This document shows, in pieces, positions 29,579 through 39,327 of a DNA stretch of 64,000 nt. The translations under genes and the position numbers were made by a program. This DNA comes from Methanolobus tindarius DSM 2278 (GTDB lineage Archaea; Halobacteriota; Methanosarcinia; Methanosarcinales; Methanosarcinaceae): the NCBI RefSeq assembly GCF_000504205.1, contig NZ_AZAJ01000001.1:594879-658878 (forward strand). The letters run 5' to 3'. The notes under the pieces are model-generated. The model saw nothing but the letters and a program-made list of their open reading frames with translations, made no database searches and was not told where the DNA came from. Position 1 is the first letter of the stretch, and every line of letters begins with the position of its first letter.

Positions 29579-31286
29579 ACTTATGTGTGTAATAAGCTAC
29601 AACTTCATCGTCAACAGAGTCGATACGGCAGAAACCGAATCTTTCGAACTGAACTATCTTATCAAGTTCTGTTGTAACTTGCTTTTCGCCGATACCGGTA
29701 AACTCTCCGTCAGGTGACATTACTTTTACAGTAACACCATCCATTGGAGCCCAGTGGATGATTCTCATCTTTTCCTTTTTCACGGACTCGATTGAATCTC
29801 CGATATGCTTTGCCTGCAGAGGTTCTGTGGAAGTTATCTCCACATTAAAAAGGTCCTTAAGTCTGAGTTTTGAACCTACCTGGAATTTTTCAGCATCCTC
29901 ACTGCAGATATACACCTTATCAGCAACGTCTATCTCACGGCATCCTCTGTCTTCTGTTGGATGTAGTGAAGGATTCACTGTGCATGGTTCTGTATCTGTG
30001 ATTTCTATTTCAACCGGATCCCATACAAAGAAATACCTGTTTGCAATTGGGTCAACAAGCTTGCGGTTCTCTGCATAAAGTGTGTCCATACTGATGCTGA
30101 CATCAGTTTCTCCGACACCCATTTCAATGAAGAACTTGCGAATAGCTTCAGGAAGAATACCTCTCCTGCGCATTGCACGGAGTGTTGGGAGACGTGGATC
30201 GTCCCAACCAGAGTACTCACCATCTTCAATAGACTTACGCAATGCACTGGTACTGAACTTACCAAACTCGTGCATCTTCACACGACCCCAGTGAGTTGTT
30301 TTCGGATATTCCCAGCCAAGATAATTGTAGATATATGTCTGACGTTTCTCACTGTCCATCAGGTCTTTACCCCTGATAATGTGGGTCATTCCAAGTTCAT
30401 GGTCCTCAATGGCGCCTTCAAAGTCAAGAAGTGGCCAGACACAGTACTTGTCATCTACTTCCGGACGTGGATGAGGAACCTTAACAATCCTGAATGCTCC
30501 AAAATCACGGAGAGCAGGATCCTTGTGAGTAATATCAGTCTTTATACGAAGGACAGCAGATTTCTCCTCATACTCCCCGGCAAGCATCTTATCCCAATGC
30601 ATGAGGTTCTCTTGCGGACTTAGATCCCTGTGAGGACATGCTTCCTTTGCATCCTTGAACTTCTTGAAATCTGCACCGTCACAGAAACAGACATATGCTT
30701 TTCCCATCTCAATGAGTTTTCTGGCATAGTCATAATACATTGGAATCCTGTCGGACGCAATGACTATCTCATCAGGGTCAGCACCGAGCCATTTACAGTC
30801 ATCTACATACCAGTCGTAAGCTTCCATCATCGGGCGCTTTGTCTGAGGGTCAGTGTCATCGAAACGTATGATGAACTTACCACCATATTTCTTCACATAT
30901 TCTGAATTGACAACGATACCACGGGTACTTCCAAGAGTTGGCGGACCATTGGGATTTGGTGCAAAACGCATAACGACCTGCTGTCCCTCTTCAACATCAA
31001 GTGCCTTAAGACCCTTATCAGGTTCCTTCTTTGTATTGAGCTCCTCTATGAGTTCAGGAGCAATAGCTTCAAGACGTGCCTGCCACTCTTCTGGAGTTTC
31101 CTTGGCAACTTCTGCAAGAACTTCCTGTATAACAGGTCCGACTTCCTTTGCCATTGGACGCAGGTGAGCACATTCGCCCATTACACGACCCATAACTGCA
31201 CCGATCTGTGGTGCCTGGCCGTATTTTACAGCATTCTGCAATGCATATTTCTCTATGGTTTTTTTATCGTCATCAGTTAAAGTCAT
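29577..31286 (-). CDS. gltX: Glutamyl-tRNA synthetase, archaeal type
   Basis: A 569-aa class I synthetase with an archaeal beta-barrel anticodon domain. The nucleotide-binding signature is FAPNPNGPPTLGSTRG, where the usual HIGH reads TLGS; the downstream IIRFDDTDPQ and GWDDPRLPTLRAM are intact. In archaea GluRS also charges tRNA-Gln for later amidation. An N-terminal helical extension of ~105 residues precedes the catalytic domain, as in other archaeal GluRS. Monocistronic, with a terminator at the end. Confidence 0.95.
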   Translation of the reverse strand: MTLTDDDKKTIEKYALQNAVKYGQAPQIGAVMGRVMGECAHLRPMAKEVGPVIQEVLAEVAKETPEEWQARLEAIAPELIEELNTKKEPDKGLKALDVEEGQQVVMRFAPNPNGPPTLGSTRGIVVNSEYVKKYGGKFIIRFDDTDPQTKRPMMEAYDWYVDDCKWLGADPDEIVIASDRIPMYYDYARKLIEMGKAYVCFCDGADFKKFKDAKEACPHRDLSPQENLMHWDKMLAGEYEEKSAVLRIKTDITHKDPALRDFGAFRIVKVPHPRPEVDDKYCVWPLLDFEGAIEDHELGMTHIIRGKDLMDSEKRQTYIYNYLGWEYPKTTHWGRVKMHEFGKFSTSALRKSIEDGEYSGWDDPRLPTLRAMRRRGILPEAIRKFFIEMGVGETDVSISMDTLYAENRKLVDPIANRYFFVWDPVEIEITDTEPCTVNPSLHPTEDRGCREIDVADKVYICSEDAEKFQVGSKLRLKDLFNVEITSTEPLQAKHIGDSIESVKKEKMRIIHWAPMDGVTVKVMSPDGEFTGIGEKQVTTELDKIVQFERFGFCRIDSVDDEVVAYYTHK

Positions 31287-31418
31287 TATAGATCTCCGGG
31301 AAACTCAAATGTGAGCGTTAAATATCAACTATTATTAAGTTTCATGAACCCGAATCGCTTCGGGACTGCAACTATCAATATAGTAGAGTGAATTATAAGA
31401 ACTGAACTTAAAATATAT

Positions 31419-31436
31419 GGTCAGATAAAGCTGACC
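31419..31436 (-). terminator. Stem-loop after the winged-helix gene
   Basis: GGTCAG (31419-31424) pairs with CTGACC (31431-31436) just downstream of the gene ending at 31449; read on the minus strand it is followed by ATATATTTT. Confidence 0.5.
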
Positions 31437-31448
31437 TGTTAATTTCAT

Positions 31449-31748
31449 TTAAAAAGAAGTACCTATCTTTTTTACTGCTTCAGCTTTATCAATAAGTTCA
31501 TTGATGTTCTGTTCAAAATCAGAAAGGAAATCCTTAACTGAATCTCCTGCAACCGCACCGTGAGATGAGGGTTTAATCAGTTGTTCCTGTTCAAGCACAC
31601 GCAAAGAATAGCGCACTTTATGTGTTGGCATTCCGGTTTCCTCTGCAAGTTTGAGTATACCGATTGGTCCTCTTTCAACAACTACTTTTAAAACTTCCAA
31701 ATGACGTTGGGAAAGTTCCAGCTCTTTGTTAACCTGATCGAATAGCAT
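31449..31748 (-). CDS. Small winged-helix regulator-like protein
   Basis: A 99-aa protein. Residues 12-62 form a winged helix (SQRHLEVLKVVVERG, GILKLAEETGMPTHKVRYSLRVLEQEQLI), with GMPTHKVRYSLRVL as the recognition helix. The C-terminal third is a helix that could dimerise. Its ATG overlaps the stop of the FAH-family gene by one base (TAATG), so the two are cotranslated. A DNA-binding role is inferred; its targets are unknown. Confidence 0.8.
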   Translation of the reverse strand: MLFDQVNKELELSQRHLEVLKVVVERGPIGILKLAEETGMPTHKVRYSLRVLEQEQLIKPSSHGAVAGDSVKDFLSDFEQNINELIDKAEAVKKIGTSF

Positions 31749-32479
31749 TATGCAACCTCGTTGACCAAAATTCCTATTCCTTCAATTTCCACTTCAACAA
31801 CATCTCCCGGATGAATTTCACCTACCCCGGGAGGAGTTCCTGTTGCAATAATATCACCAACCTCCAGAGTCATAACTCCTGAAATGAATTCCAGCAGATA
31901 AGGAACATCAAATATCAGGTTGCTGATGTTAGAGTCCTGTTTTACCTCGCCATTTACACGACTTACAATAGTAGCATTCTCAGGGTCAAAATCATCAACA
32001 GGTACTACAAAAGGGCCCACCGGCGCAAATGTATCGAAACTCTTAGACCTTGTCCATTGTCCGTCTTTCTTCTGCAGATCACGGGCGGTCACATCGTTAA
32101 AACAGGTAAAGCCTGCAATTACATCGTAAGCCCTGTCGTAAGTTATATTCCTGCATCTTTTTCCTATAACAACAGCAAGTTCTGCTTCATAATCTACATG
32201 TGTGCTTATTTTCGGGTACATTATCTTTCCGTGATTCCCGATAATAGCTGAAGGTGGTTTTATAAATAAAATCGGCTCTTCAGGGACAGACATACCAAGT
32301 TCGGTAGCATGGTCGTGATAATTCAAACCCACACATACAATCTTTGATGGATTTGAAGGTGGAAGTATTTCCAGTTCGGAGAGTTCGCACTCCATAAAAG
32401 AGCCTTCCATGGAAGTGACTTTATTTCCATTAACTTCTCCGTAAAATACATTACCGTTATACCTGAATCGTCCAAACAT
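31748..32479 (-). CDS. Fumarylacetoacetate hydrolase-family protein
   Basis: A 243-aa FAH-fold enzyme. Signatures include [46 protein letters not shown] (acidic metal ligands), [25 protein letters not shown] and [13 protein letters not shown]. Such archaeal proteins are acylpyruvate hydrolases or oxaloacetate decarboxylases acting on 2-oxo acids; the true substrate is not readable here. It forms a bicistron with the winged-helix gene. Start ATG at 32479. Confidence 0.9.
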   Translation of the reverse strand: MFGRFRYNGNVFYGEVNGNKVTSMEGSFMECELSELEILPPSNPSKIVCVGLNYHDHATELGMSVPEEPILFIKPPSAIIGNHGKIMYPKISTHVDYEAELAVVIGKRCRNITYDRAYDVIAGFTCFNDVTARDLQKKDGQWTRSKSFDTFAPVGPFVVPVDDFDPENATIVSRVNGEVKQDSNISNLIFDVPYLLEFISGVMTLEVGDIIATGTPPGVGEIHPGDVVEVEIEGIGILVNEVA

Positions 32480-32783
32480 TAGTGGAACTGTTTTGTTTTC
32501 ATTCTAGATAAGGATGAGTATTGAAATTACGTGGGAGCAGAGGTCTGAGCATAATATTTAAACAAACCAGCAGATTTGAAGCTGAATTGACATCAGCAAA
32601 TTTTCAGTGATCCTTACAATAAGTGTAACTGAACTTAAGAAAATGTAATATATATGCATACAATTTTTTTAAATATAACGTACAATAGTATTTGATATAT
32701 ACTAAATTCTAATAATTGTTAAATAATCTAATAACAATTTATATTTCATCTTCTGTTCACAAATTACAAACGGAAAAGAAAAC
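32480..32783. other. AT-rich divergent promoter region
   Basis: 304 bp without a gene between the FAH-family gene (-) and the DUF3160 lipoprotein (+). TTTATATT at 32738-32745 is a possible TATA box for the latter, which would give a leader of ~17 nt. Nothing else seen. Confidence 0.45.
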
Positions 32784-35030
32784 ATGCAATCAAAATCCAC
32801 CAAGTTTCTCACACTGGCAACCGTTTTACTCTTTTTGTTCACTGGAGGATGTATTGATAATTCCAGTACGCCTAACAATACAAAAGAAACTATAGATAGT
32901 GTATCAATGCTGTCAACCAAAGAAGTGACTATTGATAAATCTGGAAGTAGGGAAATATCCTTCGGACAATACTACCATCTTGAACCGCTTGATGTTGAAC
33001 TTCAGGCAGCACAATACAAATTTCCGCTTGATACACAGGACATAGCGAATTACGATGAATTCATCTCACATGTATCCCTCGATGAGAATGCTATTAAAAA
33101 AATTCAGAAAAATGGTTTTGTAGTTATGGAAAATCCCTTCGACCCGGAAGAAGAGATTATCACTGACATGTACGGAACACTTGAAGACAAGGACATCCCC
33201 ATATTCATAACCTCAGACTCCCTGCTGCATTTATATCATATCCAGTTCGATGGAACACTGCGACGTATAGAGGAAAATGAGTTCTACAATACCATATGGG
33301 AAATAGACAACGAACTGCTCCAGAAATCCATAGAGGATTATGAAACGTCAACAGGAGAAACAAAAGAAGCGGCCAGAAGGAATATGGCGTATTTTGCAGT
33401 GGCGCTGAGTCTACTTGAGCCTGACGTTGAACAACTTGCAGTCGATGAAGAAGAGGCCTTATTCTCAGGAGATGGAAAGCTTAGTCCTGAAGAAGCCAGA
33501 GAGTACACATTTGAAATCCCTTATGATGTGAAGGAGGAAGTGGAAACAGAACTCACACTCATAGAGGGACATGAAGGATTTGCTCTCTCACCCATATTCA
33601 ACTATCAGGAAGATTATTCCCAGTATGTCCCACGAGGACACTACACCTACTCGGAAAAGCTTAAAAACTATTTCAAGGCAGTCATGTGGCACGGCCGTAT
33701 GAGCATGTTGCTTAAGGGTGACTTGATAGAGTCTGCAGATCCTGACCGGGATGCCAGGATACAGACACGGAGTGCCAGCCTTATAGCTTCTCATCTGGAA
33801 AACGAAGTGCAACTTATGGAAAGCTGGGAAAAGATTTACTCAGTAACCGCATTCTATGTTGGTTTTTCAGATGACCTGGGTCCATATGAGTACATAGAAG
33901 CCCTTAATTCTGTAATGGGAGGAAACGGGACAATAGAAGACCTTGATGTTGAAGCATTAAAGGCAGAACTTGCGATATACCAAAGTCCCGAAATATATGG
34001 CGGCACTGGGAATGTAATAATTGAGGGGACTGACCTTGAAGAACTAGACAGGTTACTTGAAGACACAGAAGGATTCAGGTTTATGGGCCAGAGATTCACA
34101 CCGGATTCCTATATGTTCCAGAATCTTGTATATCCTGCCGTAGATGACAGGTTCATGCCGAAAAGCCTTGATGTAATGGCACTTCTCGGTTCGCAGAGAG
34201 CTTACGAGTACCTTGAAGCACAGGGAGACACTTCAAAGCCCGGATATACAGAACAGTACGGAAACCTCGAGACGGAATTTAATACTTTTACTGATTCGGA
34301 ATGGTCAAGGAACCTGTATTGGTCTCATCTCTATACCCTGCAGCCTCTTATGAAGGATTACGGTACAGGATACCCAACTTTTATGCAAACGGAAGCGTGG
34401 CAGGATAAACAACTCACAACAAGTATGGCTTCATGGACAGAACTTCGGCATGATACAATACTCTATGCTAAACAGAGCTACGAGGTAAGATCAAGCCCTC
34501 CTCCTGAACCTGAGACGGAAAGAGTTGTGGGTTATGTCGAACCTGTGCCGGAATTCTACAACAGGCTACTTGCCCTTACACGCATGACTAATAGCGGTCT
34601 GGAGGAAATGGGAGTTCTTGATACCTACTCCATTATTCGCCTGGAAAAACTGGAAGACGTACTTGAAAGACTGGTAGAAATTTCAGAAAAGGAATTGCAG
34701 AATGAAGAACTCTCTGAGAAAGACTATGATTTTATTGAATCGTTTGGGCAAGAGCTTGAAAATGTGATGGTTGGTGTTGAAAAAGAACACCAGAAAACCA
34801 CAATAGTGGCAGACGTGCATACTGACTCAGATTCAGGCAATGTGCTGGAAGAAGGTGTAGGATATGTGGATATGGTAGTCGTGGCCTATAAATTACCTGA
34901 TGGCAGGATTCTCATGGGTGCTGGTCCTGTAATGACATATTATGAGTTTGAACAGCCAATGTCTGAGAGACTTACTGATGAGACGTGGGAGGATATGCTT
35001 GAAAGCTCTCCCCCTTCAAAAGCTGAGTAG
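32784..35030 (+). CDS. DUF3160 lipoprotein
   Basis: A 748-aa secreted protein. The N-terminus is a signal peptide with lipobox FTGGC, Cys23 being the lipidated residue. The body matches the DUF3160 family: ITSDSLLHLYHIQFDGTLRRIE, QTRSASLIASHLE, FMGQRFTPDSYMFQNLVYPAV, LYWSHLYTLQPLM, WTELRHDTILYAKQSY. No enzymatic function is established for this family. It is anchored outside the cell membrane. Neighbours give no pathway; it is followed by a decayed transposase. Confidence 0.85.
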   Translation: MQSKSTKFLTLATVLLFLFTGGCIDNSSTPNNTKETIDSVSMLSTKEVTIDKSGSREISFGQYYHLEPLDVELQAAQYKFPLDTQDIANYDEFISHVSLDENAIKKIQKNGFVVMENPFDPEEEIITDMYGTLEDKDIPIFITSDSLLHLYHIQFDGTLRRIEENEFYNTIWEIDNELLQKSIEDYETSTGETKEAARRNMAYFAVALSLLEPDVEQLAVDEEEALFSGDGKLSPEEAREYTFEIPYDVKEEVETELTLIEGHEGFALSPIFNYQEDYSQYVPRGHYTYSEKLKNYFKAVMWHGRMSMLLKGDLIESADPDRDARIQTRSASLIASHLENEVQLMESWEKIYSVTAFYVGFSDDLGPYEYIEALNSVMGGNGTIEDLDVEALKAELAIYQSPEIYGGTGNVIIEGTDLEELDRLLEDTEGFRFMGQRFTPDSYMFQNLVYPAVDDRFMPKSLDVMALLGSQRAYEYLEAQGDTSKPGYTEQYGNLETEFNTFTDSEWSRNLYWSHLYTLQPLMKDYGTGYPTFMQTEAWQDKQLTTSMASWTELRHDTILYAKQSYEVRSSPPPEPETERVVGYVEPVPEFYNRLLALTRMTNSGLEEMGVLDTYSIIRLEKLEDVLERLVEISEKELQNEELSEKDYDFIESFGQELENVMVGVEKEHQKTTIVADVHTDSDSGNVLEEGVGYVDMVVVAYKLPDGRILMGAGPVMTYYEFEQPMSERLTDETWEDMLESSPPSKAE

Positions 35031-35114
35031 ACGAGCTCTTTTTCTGCATAATTAGAAATGAAAGTATTAGTAAACACCAGATGAAAGAGAGATATTCAGG
35101 TACCGATGAAAACA

Positions 35115-35275
35115 GTGAATATAATGAAAAATAGGCAAGGGCAATAAGTTATTCTAATCATCTAAAGGAAGTTAAATTGAATCGACTGGGGAATAAACCT
35201 GACAGATATGTAAAGGTATAATTGCTATCAATATGAGGTTTTCTACCGAGTTAAAAAAGAATGAAGATATCCTAC
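35115..35275 (+). pseudogene. Degenerate 3' remnant of a transposase
   Basis: The stretch around 35151-35260 aligns by eye with bases ~80-220 of this window: both read as TCAAYTRAAAGAAGTYAAATT-like sequence, then GACAGRTATGTMAAGGTATAATTG, then ATGAGGWTTTCTAC, then AAAAAAGAATRAAGAT. Here the frame is broken by stops, so only the transposase C-terminus (HLKEVKLNRL, PDRYVKV) can be recognised. It is a relic of the same IS family as the element at the left edge. Confidence 0.7.
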
Positions 35276-35298
35276 AAACCGGATATCTCTTTTTATTT
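35265..35298. terminator. Terminator with T-run
   Basis: AGATATCC (35265-35272) pairs with GGATATCT (35281-35288), followed by CTTTTTATTTT. It follows the transposase remnant and lies just past the end of the TPR gene, so it may serve either strand. Confidence 0.55.
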
Positions 35299-35328
35299 TG
35301 AACTCCTTTAACCTGCGACATAACAGTC

Positions 35329-36435
35329 TCAAAGTATCTTGGAGAGAATCAGGACAATTAGCATTGCTACAACGCCGACTGCCCAGAATTTGAGAGTTTC
35401 ATTCAATGGTATCCTTATATCCACAAGATCAGCTCCTAAAATCGCAACTGGTTTAGAACCTGTTATGGTGCTGGAAGATGAATCATATCCTGCTGCCTGT
35501 CTTTTTGGTGCTTCAGGGACAGGAGGGACTGAAGCATCCACAGGTGTGCTTGCTGGAGCACTTGCAGGTTCAGACCTTATTGTTTCAGGTTCGGTTCTTC
35601 CAATTACATTTTCTTCTGCGGTGTAAGATGAAACAGGTTCCTGCGATGCCGGTGTGGATGGAGATGAAAATGTATCTTCCCTTTCTTCCACAGGCTCGGG
35701 AGATGAGAATACAGATGGTTCATCTCTTTCGACAACTGAAGGGGAACCTGAGATCACATCATGTTCTTCTGGTTCTGATGTTGAAACTGAACCGCTTCCA
35801 AAAACGTTCTCTTCTGGTTCTTCGCGGGATTCATACCCGAAGTCCTGTGTGGTAAATGTTTCTGGTTCAGGTTCCGCATCGAGATCTTCGATGAGCTCTT
35901 CCTGTCCTTCAACATAATCTTCGTTTGCATATGAAGGGGAGCCGTTGTCAGGCTCATCACCTGAGATTACATTGCTAAATATTGATTCGTCACCAACAGG
36001 TGTCTGGTATGATGAAACACCCTCATCAGAAGGTTCTTCTGTTGTGACTGGCTCAGGTTCAGAAGGAATTTCTTCTTCCACTATTTGTTCTTCAATTACC
36101 GGTGCAGGAGTCTCAGGCTCTGAAACATTGTCCTCCACTAAAGGAGCTGAAGACGCACTGGCTGATGATCCGGCTGTAGCACCAATCAGACCCTGATAGT
36201 CCGGATCGACCTCTATAGCAAGATCAAAGCTTTTTTTGGCTTCCTCAAAACGTCCCATTTTTTCAAGAGCTTTTCCTTTCTTGAACCATGCTTCAGCACT
36301 GTAAGGATCGATATCCAGTGATTTAGTATAATATTCTACCTGTTTATCAACCGTTTTGGCTGAATCACCCATTTTTATCCAGTTCTCAGCAGCTTTCTGC
36401 TTTTTCTTTGATTTTACGTCATCTAACATTCCCAT
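35329..36435 (-). CDS. TPR protein with acidic linker and C-terminal membrane anchor
   Basis: A 368-aa protein. Residues ~15-85 hold two tetratricopeptide repeats (AEAWFKKGKALEKMGRFEEA is a canonical unit). Residues ~90-320 are low-complexity, rich in Glu, Pro and Ser (EEPEENVFGSGSVSTSEPEE type). The last ~22 residues are one transmembrane helix (FWAVGVVAMLIVLILSKIL). The whole should face the cytoplasm as a tail-anchored scaffold. Partner unknown. An in-frame ATG at 36429 (MLDDVKSKK) is an alternative start. Confidence 0.78.
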   Translation of the reverse strand: MGMLDDVKSKKKQKAAENWIKMGDSAKTVDKQVEYYTKSLDIDPYSAEAWFKKGKALEKMGRFEEAKKSFDLAIEVDPDYQGLIGATAGSSASASSAPLVEDNVSEPETPAPVIEEQIVEEEIPSEPEPVTTEEPSDEGVSSYQTPVGDESIFSNVISGDEPDNGSPSYANEDYVEGQEELIEDLDAEPEPETFTTQDFGYESREEPEENVFGSGSVSTSEPEEHDVISGSPSVVERDEPSVFSSPEPVEEREDTFSSPSTPASQEPVSSYTAEENVIGRTEPETIRSEPASAPASTPVDASVPPVPEAPKRQAAGYDSSSSTITGSKPVAILGADLVDIRIPLNETLKFWAVGVVAMLIVLILSKIL

Positions 36436-36631
36436 GTAAACACCTTTTTCAAACCGGAAAGTTTTCCGTAAGAATTGATATAATCAGTACCTTTAACCCA
36501 GTCACTAAATTGCTTATCTATTTAATAACTGTATTGCATTTTTAATGCATGTATGAAGTATATAAAAATATATGCATTTAATTAGTGACTCAATTGGTCC
36601 ATAAAAAGTTCTTGTAGTATTGATGTAAGTA

Positions 36632-37165
36632 TCATTCCTTTACTTTTTCATATTCAAAAGCCCACATAGGAAGGCCTTCTATTTCCACATGATCCAGATG
36701 TTCCATCTCATGTGCAGCATAAAATGCGGAAGGGCCGGAGAATGATACTGTTTTTTCAGTAGATTCTTTTATGAATATTTTCTGTTTTGCTGTGCTGATT
36801 GAAGCTACTATTATCCTTTCAGCCCTGAGTGTAACTGAATAAGGCCTTGTGACAAGGGAACGCTCTTCCTTCCCACCACATTTTTCCAGTCTGTGAACAA
36901 TGCCTTCCTTTGATACCCATTCGGGATTCAGCAACAACCACACTTCTTCAATAGTATGGCCTGTTTTGCTTTCCTTATAGTAGTCAGTAAAGACCTTCAT
37001 CACAGAGATGCTTTTCAGGTCATTTGTGGAATAGCTCCATGCACCGCCAACTTTCAAAGAAAGGATCATTGGATAAAATGCATCCCTGGGAAGGTCGAAT
37101 TTTCCAAATATTGCTTCTTCCCTTGTACTGAATTTGAGGATGGCTTTCATGTCGTTGACCTTCAT
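36632..37165 (-). CDS. Peptide deformylase-like protein
   Basis: A 177-aa protein. The C-terminal half shows the order of elements found in peptide deformylases: LLLNPEWVSKEG (79-88), Cys96 in LEKCGG (cf. EGCLS), VTRPYSVTLRAE (105-116), and HEMEHLDHV with His152, Glu153 and His156 (cf. QHExDHL). The three expected metal ligands and the catalytic Glu are therefore present. The N-terminal GxGLAAxQ motif is not evident. Archaea start proteins with unformylated Met, so the role must be something else (inference). It is flanked by a TPR protein and a membrane protein, with no translation gene nearby. Confidence 0.55.
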   Translation of the reverse strand: MKVNDMKAILKFSTREEAIFGKFDLPRDAFYPMILSLKVGGAWSYSTNDLKSISVMKVFTDYYKESKTGHTIEEVWLLLNPEWVSKEGIVHRLEKCGGKEERSLVTRPYSVTLRAERIIVASISTAKQKIFIKESTEKTVSFSGPSAFYAAHEMEHLDHVEIEGLPMWAFEYEKVKE

Positions 37166-37314
37166 GTTTCAAAATATGATTTACTTTGAAGATAGATAAA
37201 ATAGCTGCATTAAACTTTAATATATACATTCAAATATCTAATAATACTGAATAATCAAACCTGTAAGATGTAAACAATCATTGAAAGCTTATTGTAATTT
37301 ACATTTGAAGGAGG

Positions 37315-38376
37315 ATGGGGGTTGGAATAGTGTATACTAAATCATCACAATATAACTTGAATGATGTTTTGTTTATGCCTGACAGGAGTGGTGAAGAAAA
37401 GTTCTTCAAGAAAATTAAAAATTCGATGTTAAGCAGCTGCATGTCTGCAGAAGATATTATTACTCGCTATGGATTGGAATCAAATTGCTTCAGGATCTAT
37501 ATTCCATATTATTATTTCAGACTTAGTTACAGAGTCAAGGTGGAATATATAGCATACTACATAAAAACACGTTTTGTGTCAGAGTCTGTTAAAAAAAGAG
37601 ATGAAAAAGGAAAAACAATAATAGTTAATGAAGTAAAACCCAGACATGAAAAGGATTTTTTTCAAAAAATCGGGACTTATCCGGGGAAAATTCAGCATAG
37701 TACTATTGCAACTGATCTGACATCTTCTATTGATAAGGACATCAATACCAGAGAAATAATATCATTTATTGTAAAGAATGAAGTTCCTTTTTCCGATATA
37801 AAATATTCCGGACAAAAATATGGAAACTTCAAGATGATTCCTTTTGGGTTTGAACCACATGAATTCAAAAATCAGTTTGATAATTATGTGGGAGAGAGAT
37901 TGCTTGATGGAATTAAATTGCAAGGCGATGGACAAAGAGATGTGAATGTACAGGACTTTGTCTCTGAAAATTTAGAATGTCTTGGACTATATAATCCGTT
38001 CATGATATACACTTACAGATATAAAGATAAGCAATACGTTATTATTATGAACTGCTTCAATGGAAAAACATACAACAACGGAAAACCCAGAAACCTGAAA
38101 ATGGATGGAAAACTGGCTTTAAACTTTGCAGGTATCTATGTAGCTGGAACAGGACTAATATTGTGTCTTATCGTTTTATATTCATTTGTAGTAGGGATGA
38201 ATAACTCTGTAGACTGGATAAATGTGCTGGAAAATAAATTAACAATTCATATTGGTGATGCACTGTTTCTCCCAATGTTGATAGGCAGTCTTTATGTGGG
38301 CTATGTAAAAAGCAGTATGAAAAGAGATAAGTCAAAAATTGTAAACAAATACTGCAAAGAAAAAGGATTATTCTGA
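37315..38376 (+). CDS. Membrane protein of unknown function, two C-terminal helices
   Basis: A ~353-aa protein. A long soluble N-terminal part (residues 1-260) contains many aromatic residues (RIYIPYYYFRLSYRVKVEY) and is followed by two hydrophobic segments (about 268-292 and 318-340) and a basic tail. No family recognised. The ATG at 37315 sits immediately against the GGAGG motif, too close for good use, so initiation may be at GTG 37330. AT-rich, like the accessory genes that follow, and possibly acquired. Confidence 0.65.
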   Translation: MGVGIVYTKSSQYNLNDVLFMPDRSGEEKFFKKIKNSMLSSCMSAEDIITRYGLESNCFRIYIPYYYFRLSYRVKVEYIAYYIKTRFVSESVKKRDEKGKTIIVNEVKPRHEKDFFQKIGTYPGKIQHSTIATDLTSSIDKDINTREIISFIVKNEVPFSDIKYSGQKYGNFKMIPFGFEPHEFKNQFDNYVGERLLDGIKLQGDGQRDVNVQDFVSENLECLGLYNPFMIYTYRYKDKQYVIIMNCFNGKTYNNGKPRNLKMDGKLALNFAGIYVAGTGLILCLIVLYSFVVGMNNSVDWINVLENKLTIHIGDALFLPMLIGSLYVGYVKSSMKRDKSKIVNKYCKEKGLF

Positions 38377-38442
38377 ACAAAAAACTAAGTTTATATCCTA
38401 CGAACTGTATAGAACTCATTCCTAACTACCGGAGCAGGCTTT

Positions 38443-38664
38443 ATGAAAATTAGAATGGTTAAATGCAATGATATAGGAATCGATGGCTGTAACTATATGG
38501 CAATAGGAAATAGTCTTGATGAGGTTGAGCAGAATATGTTTGAGCATATTGATACTGAGCACAAGGATATACTCGATAATATGAGCGAGCATGAGGTCCA
38601 CCATCTTAAACACCGGGTTTCCACTTTTCTTGGAAGAAGCTGCGGTTGTGGCAAACACAAATAA
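38443..38664 (+). CDS. Small DUF1059-like protein
   Basis: A 73-aa protein with the DUF1059 layout: IRMVKCNDIGIDGCNYMAIG at the start, an acidic helix containing MFEHIDTEHKDIL, and a C-terminal CGCGKHK. Cys and His residues suggest metal binding. GGAG precedes the ATG by 8 bases. Function unknown; family members are common in haloarchaea and methanogens. Confidence 0.75.
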   Translation: MKIRMVKCNDIGIDGCNYMAIGNSLDEVEQNMFEHIDTEHKDILDNMSEHEVHHLKHRVSTFLGRSCGCGKHK

Positions 38665-38898
38665 AACTGTAGAATTTATTGTCTAATCAAATTGTCCTGG
38701 CATAGCAGAACTTTTGAACAGGTGCTGTACTGCCTTTCTTTTTTAATGAATACTTAAGATTATAGTATTTTTAATGTTCCATTGATTTGATATATGTTAA
38801 AATCCCATTTATTTATGGCAATACAATGATAATTCGGGGGTTGCATCTGAACATTGTATTCAGTATATTTACGAAAACTAAATAGTGGGAGTTATAAT

Positions 38899-39240
38899 AT
38901 GGATAAAATGAAAAAAGTCGGTCTTTTAGGAGCAGCAGCACTTATCGGTGCAGGACTTGCAGCACTTTCAGAAGAGAGAATCAGAGAGTTCGTTAAGGAA
39001 AAAGTTGATACCGGAAAATTAAGCAAGGAAGAAGGGAAGATCCTTGTTGATGACCTTATCAGCGAAACAAAAAGACAAAAACTCAGCCTGGAGAAAAATA
39101 TTGTTGAAAAACTCCACGATTCAGTTAAACTTGCTGACAAGGAACTGGACGAACTTACCGATAAGATAGATGAGCTGAAAATCCAGGAGCTTGAGACTGA
39201 ACTTGAAAGAATGAAGAGTTTGAGGAAGGGGCAACAGTAA
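38899..39240 (+). CDS. Short coiled-coil protein (phasin-like)
   Basis: 113 aa from the ATG at 38899, chosen because GGGAG lies 7 bases upstream; an in-frame upstream start adds 15 unconvincing residues. After a small hydrophobic Ala/Gly stretch (LLGAAALIGAGLAAL), the protein is charged helix with heptads up to the end (KELDELTDKIDELKIQELE). It resembles phasin-like or polyhydroxyalkanoate-type helical proteins only in a general way. Role unknown. Confidence 0.72.
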   Translation: MDKMKKVGLLGAAALIGAGLAALSEERIREFVKEKVDTGKLSKEEGKILVDDLISETKRQKLSLEKNIVEKLHDSVKLADKELDELTDKIDELKIQELETELERMKSLRKGQQ

Positions 39241-39327
39241 GTTGCTTCTTTGTATTTTCAAAGCGATTACATTGTTCAATTTATACATGAAGAATTCTGG
39301 TGTGCTTTAACTAGGATAATCTGAAAT

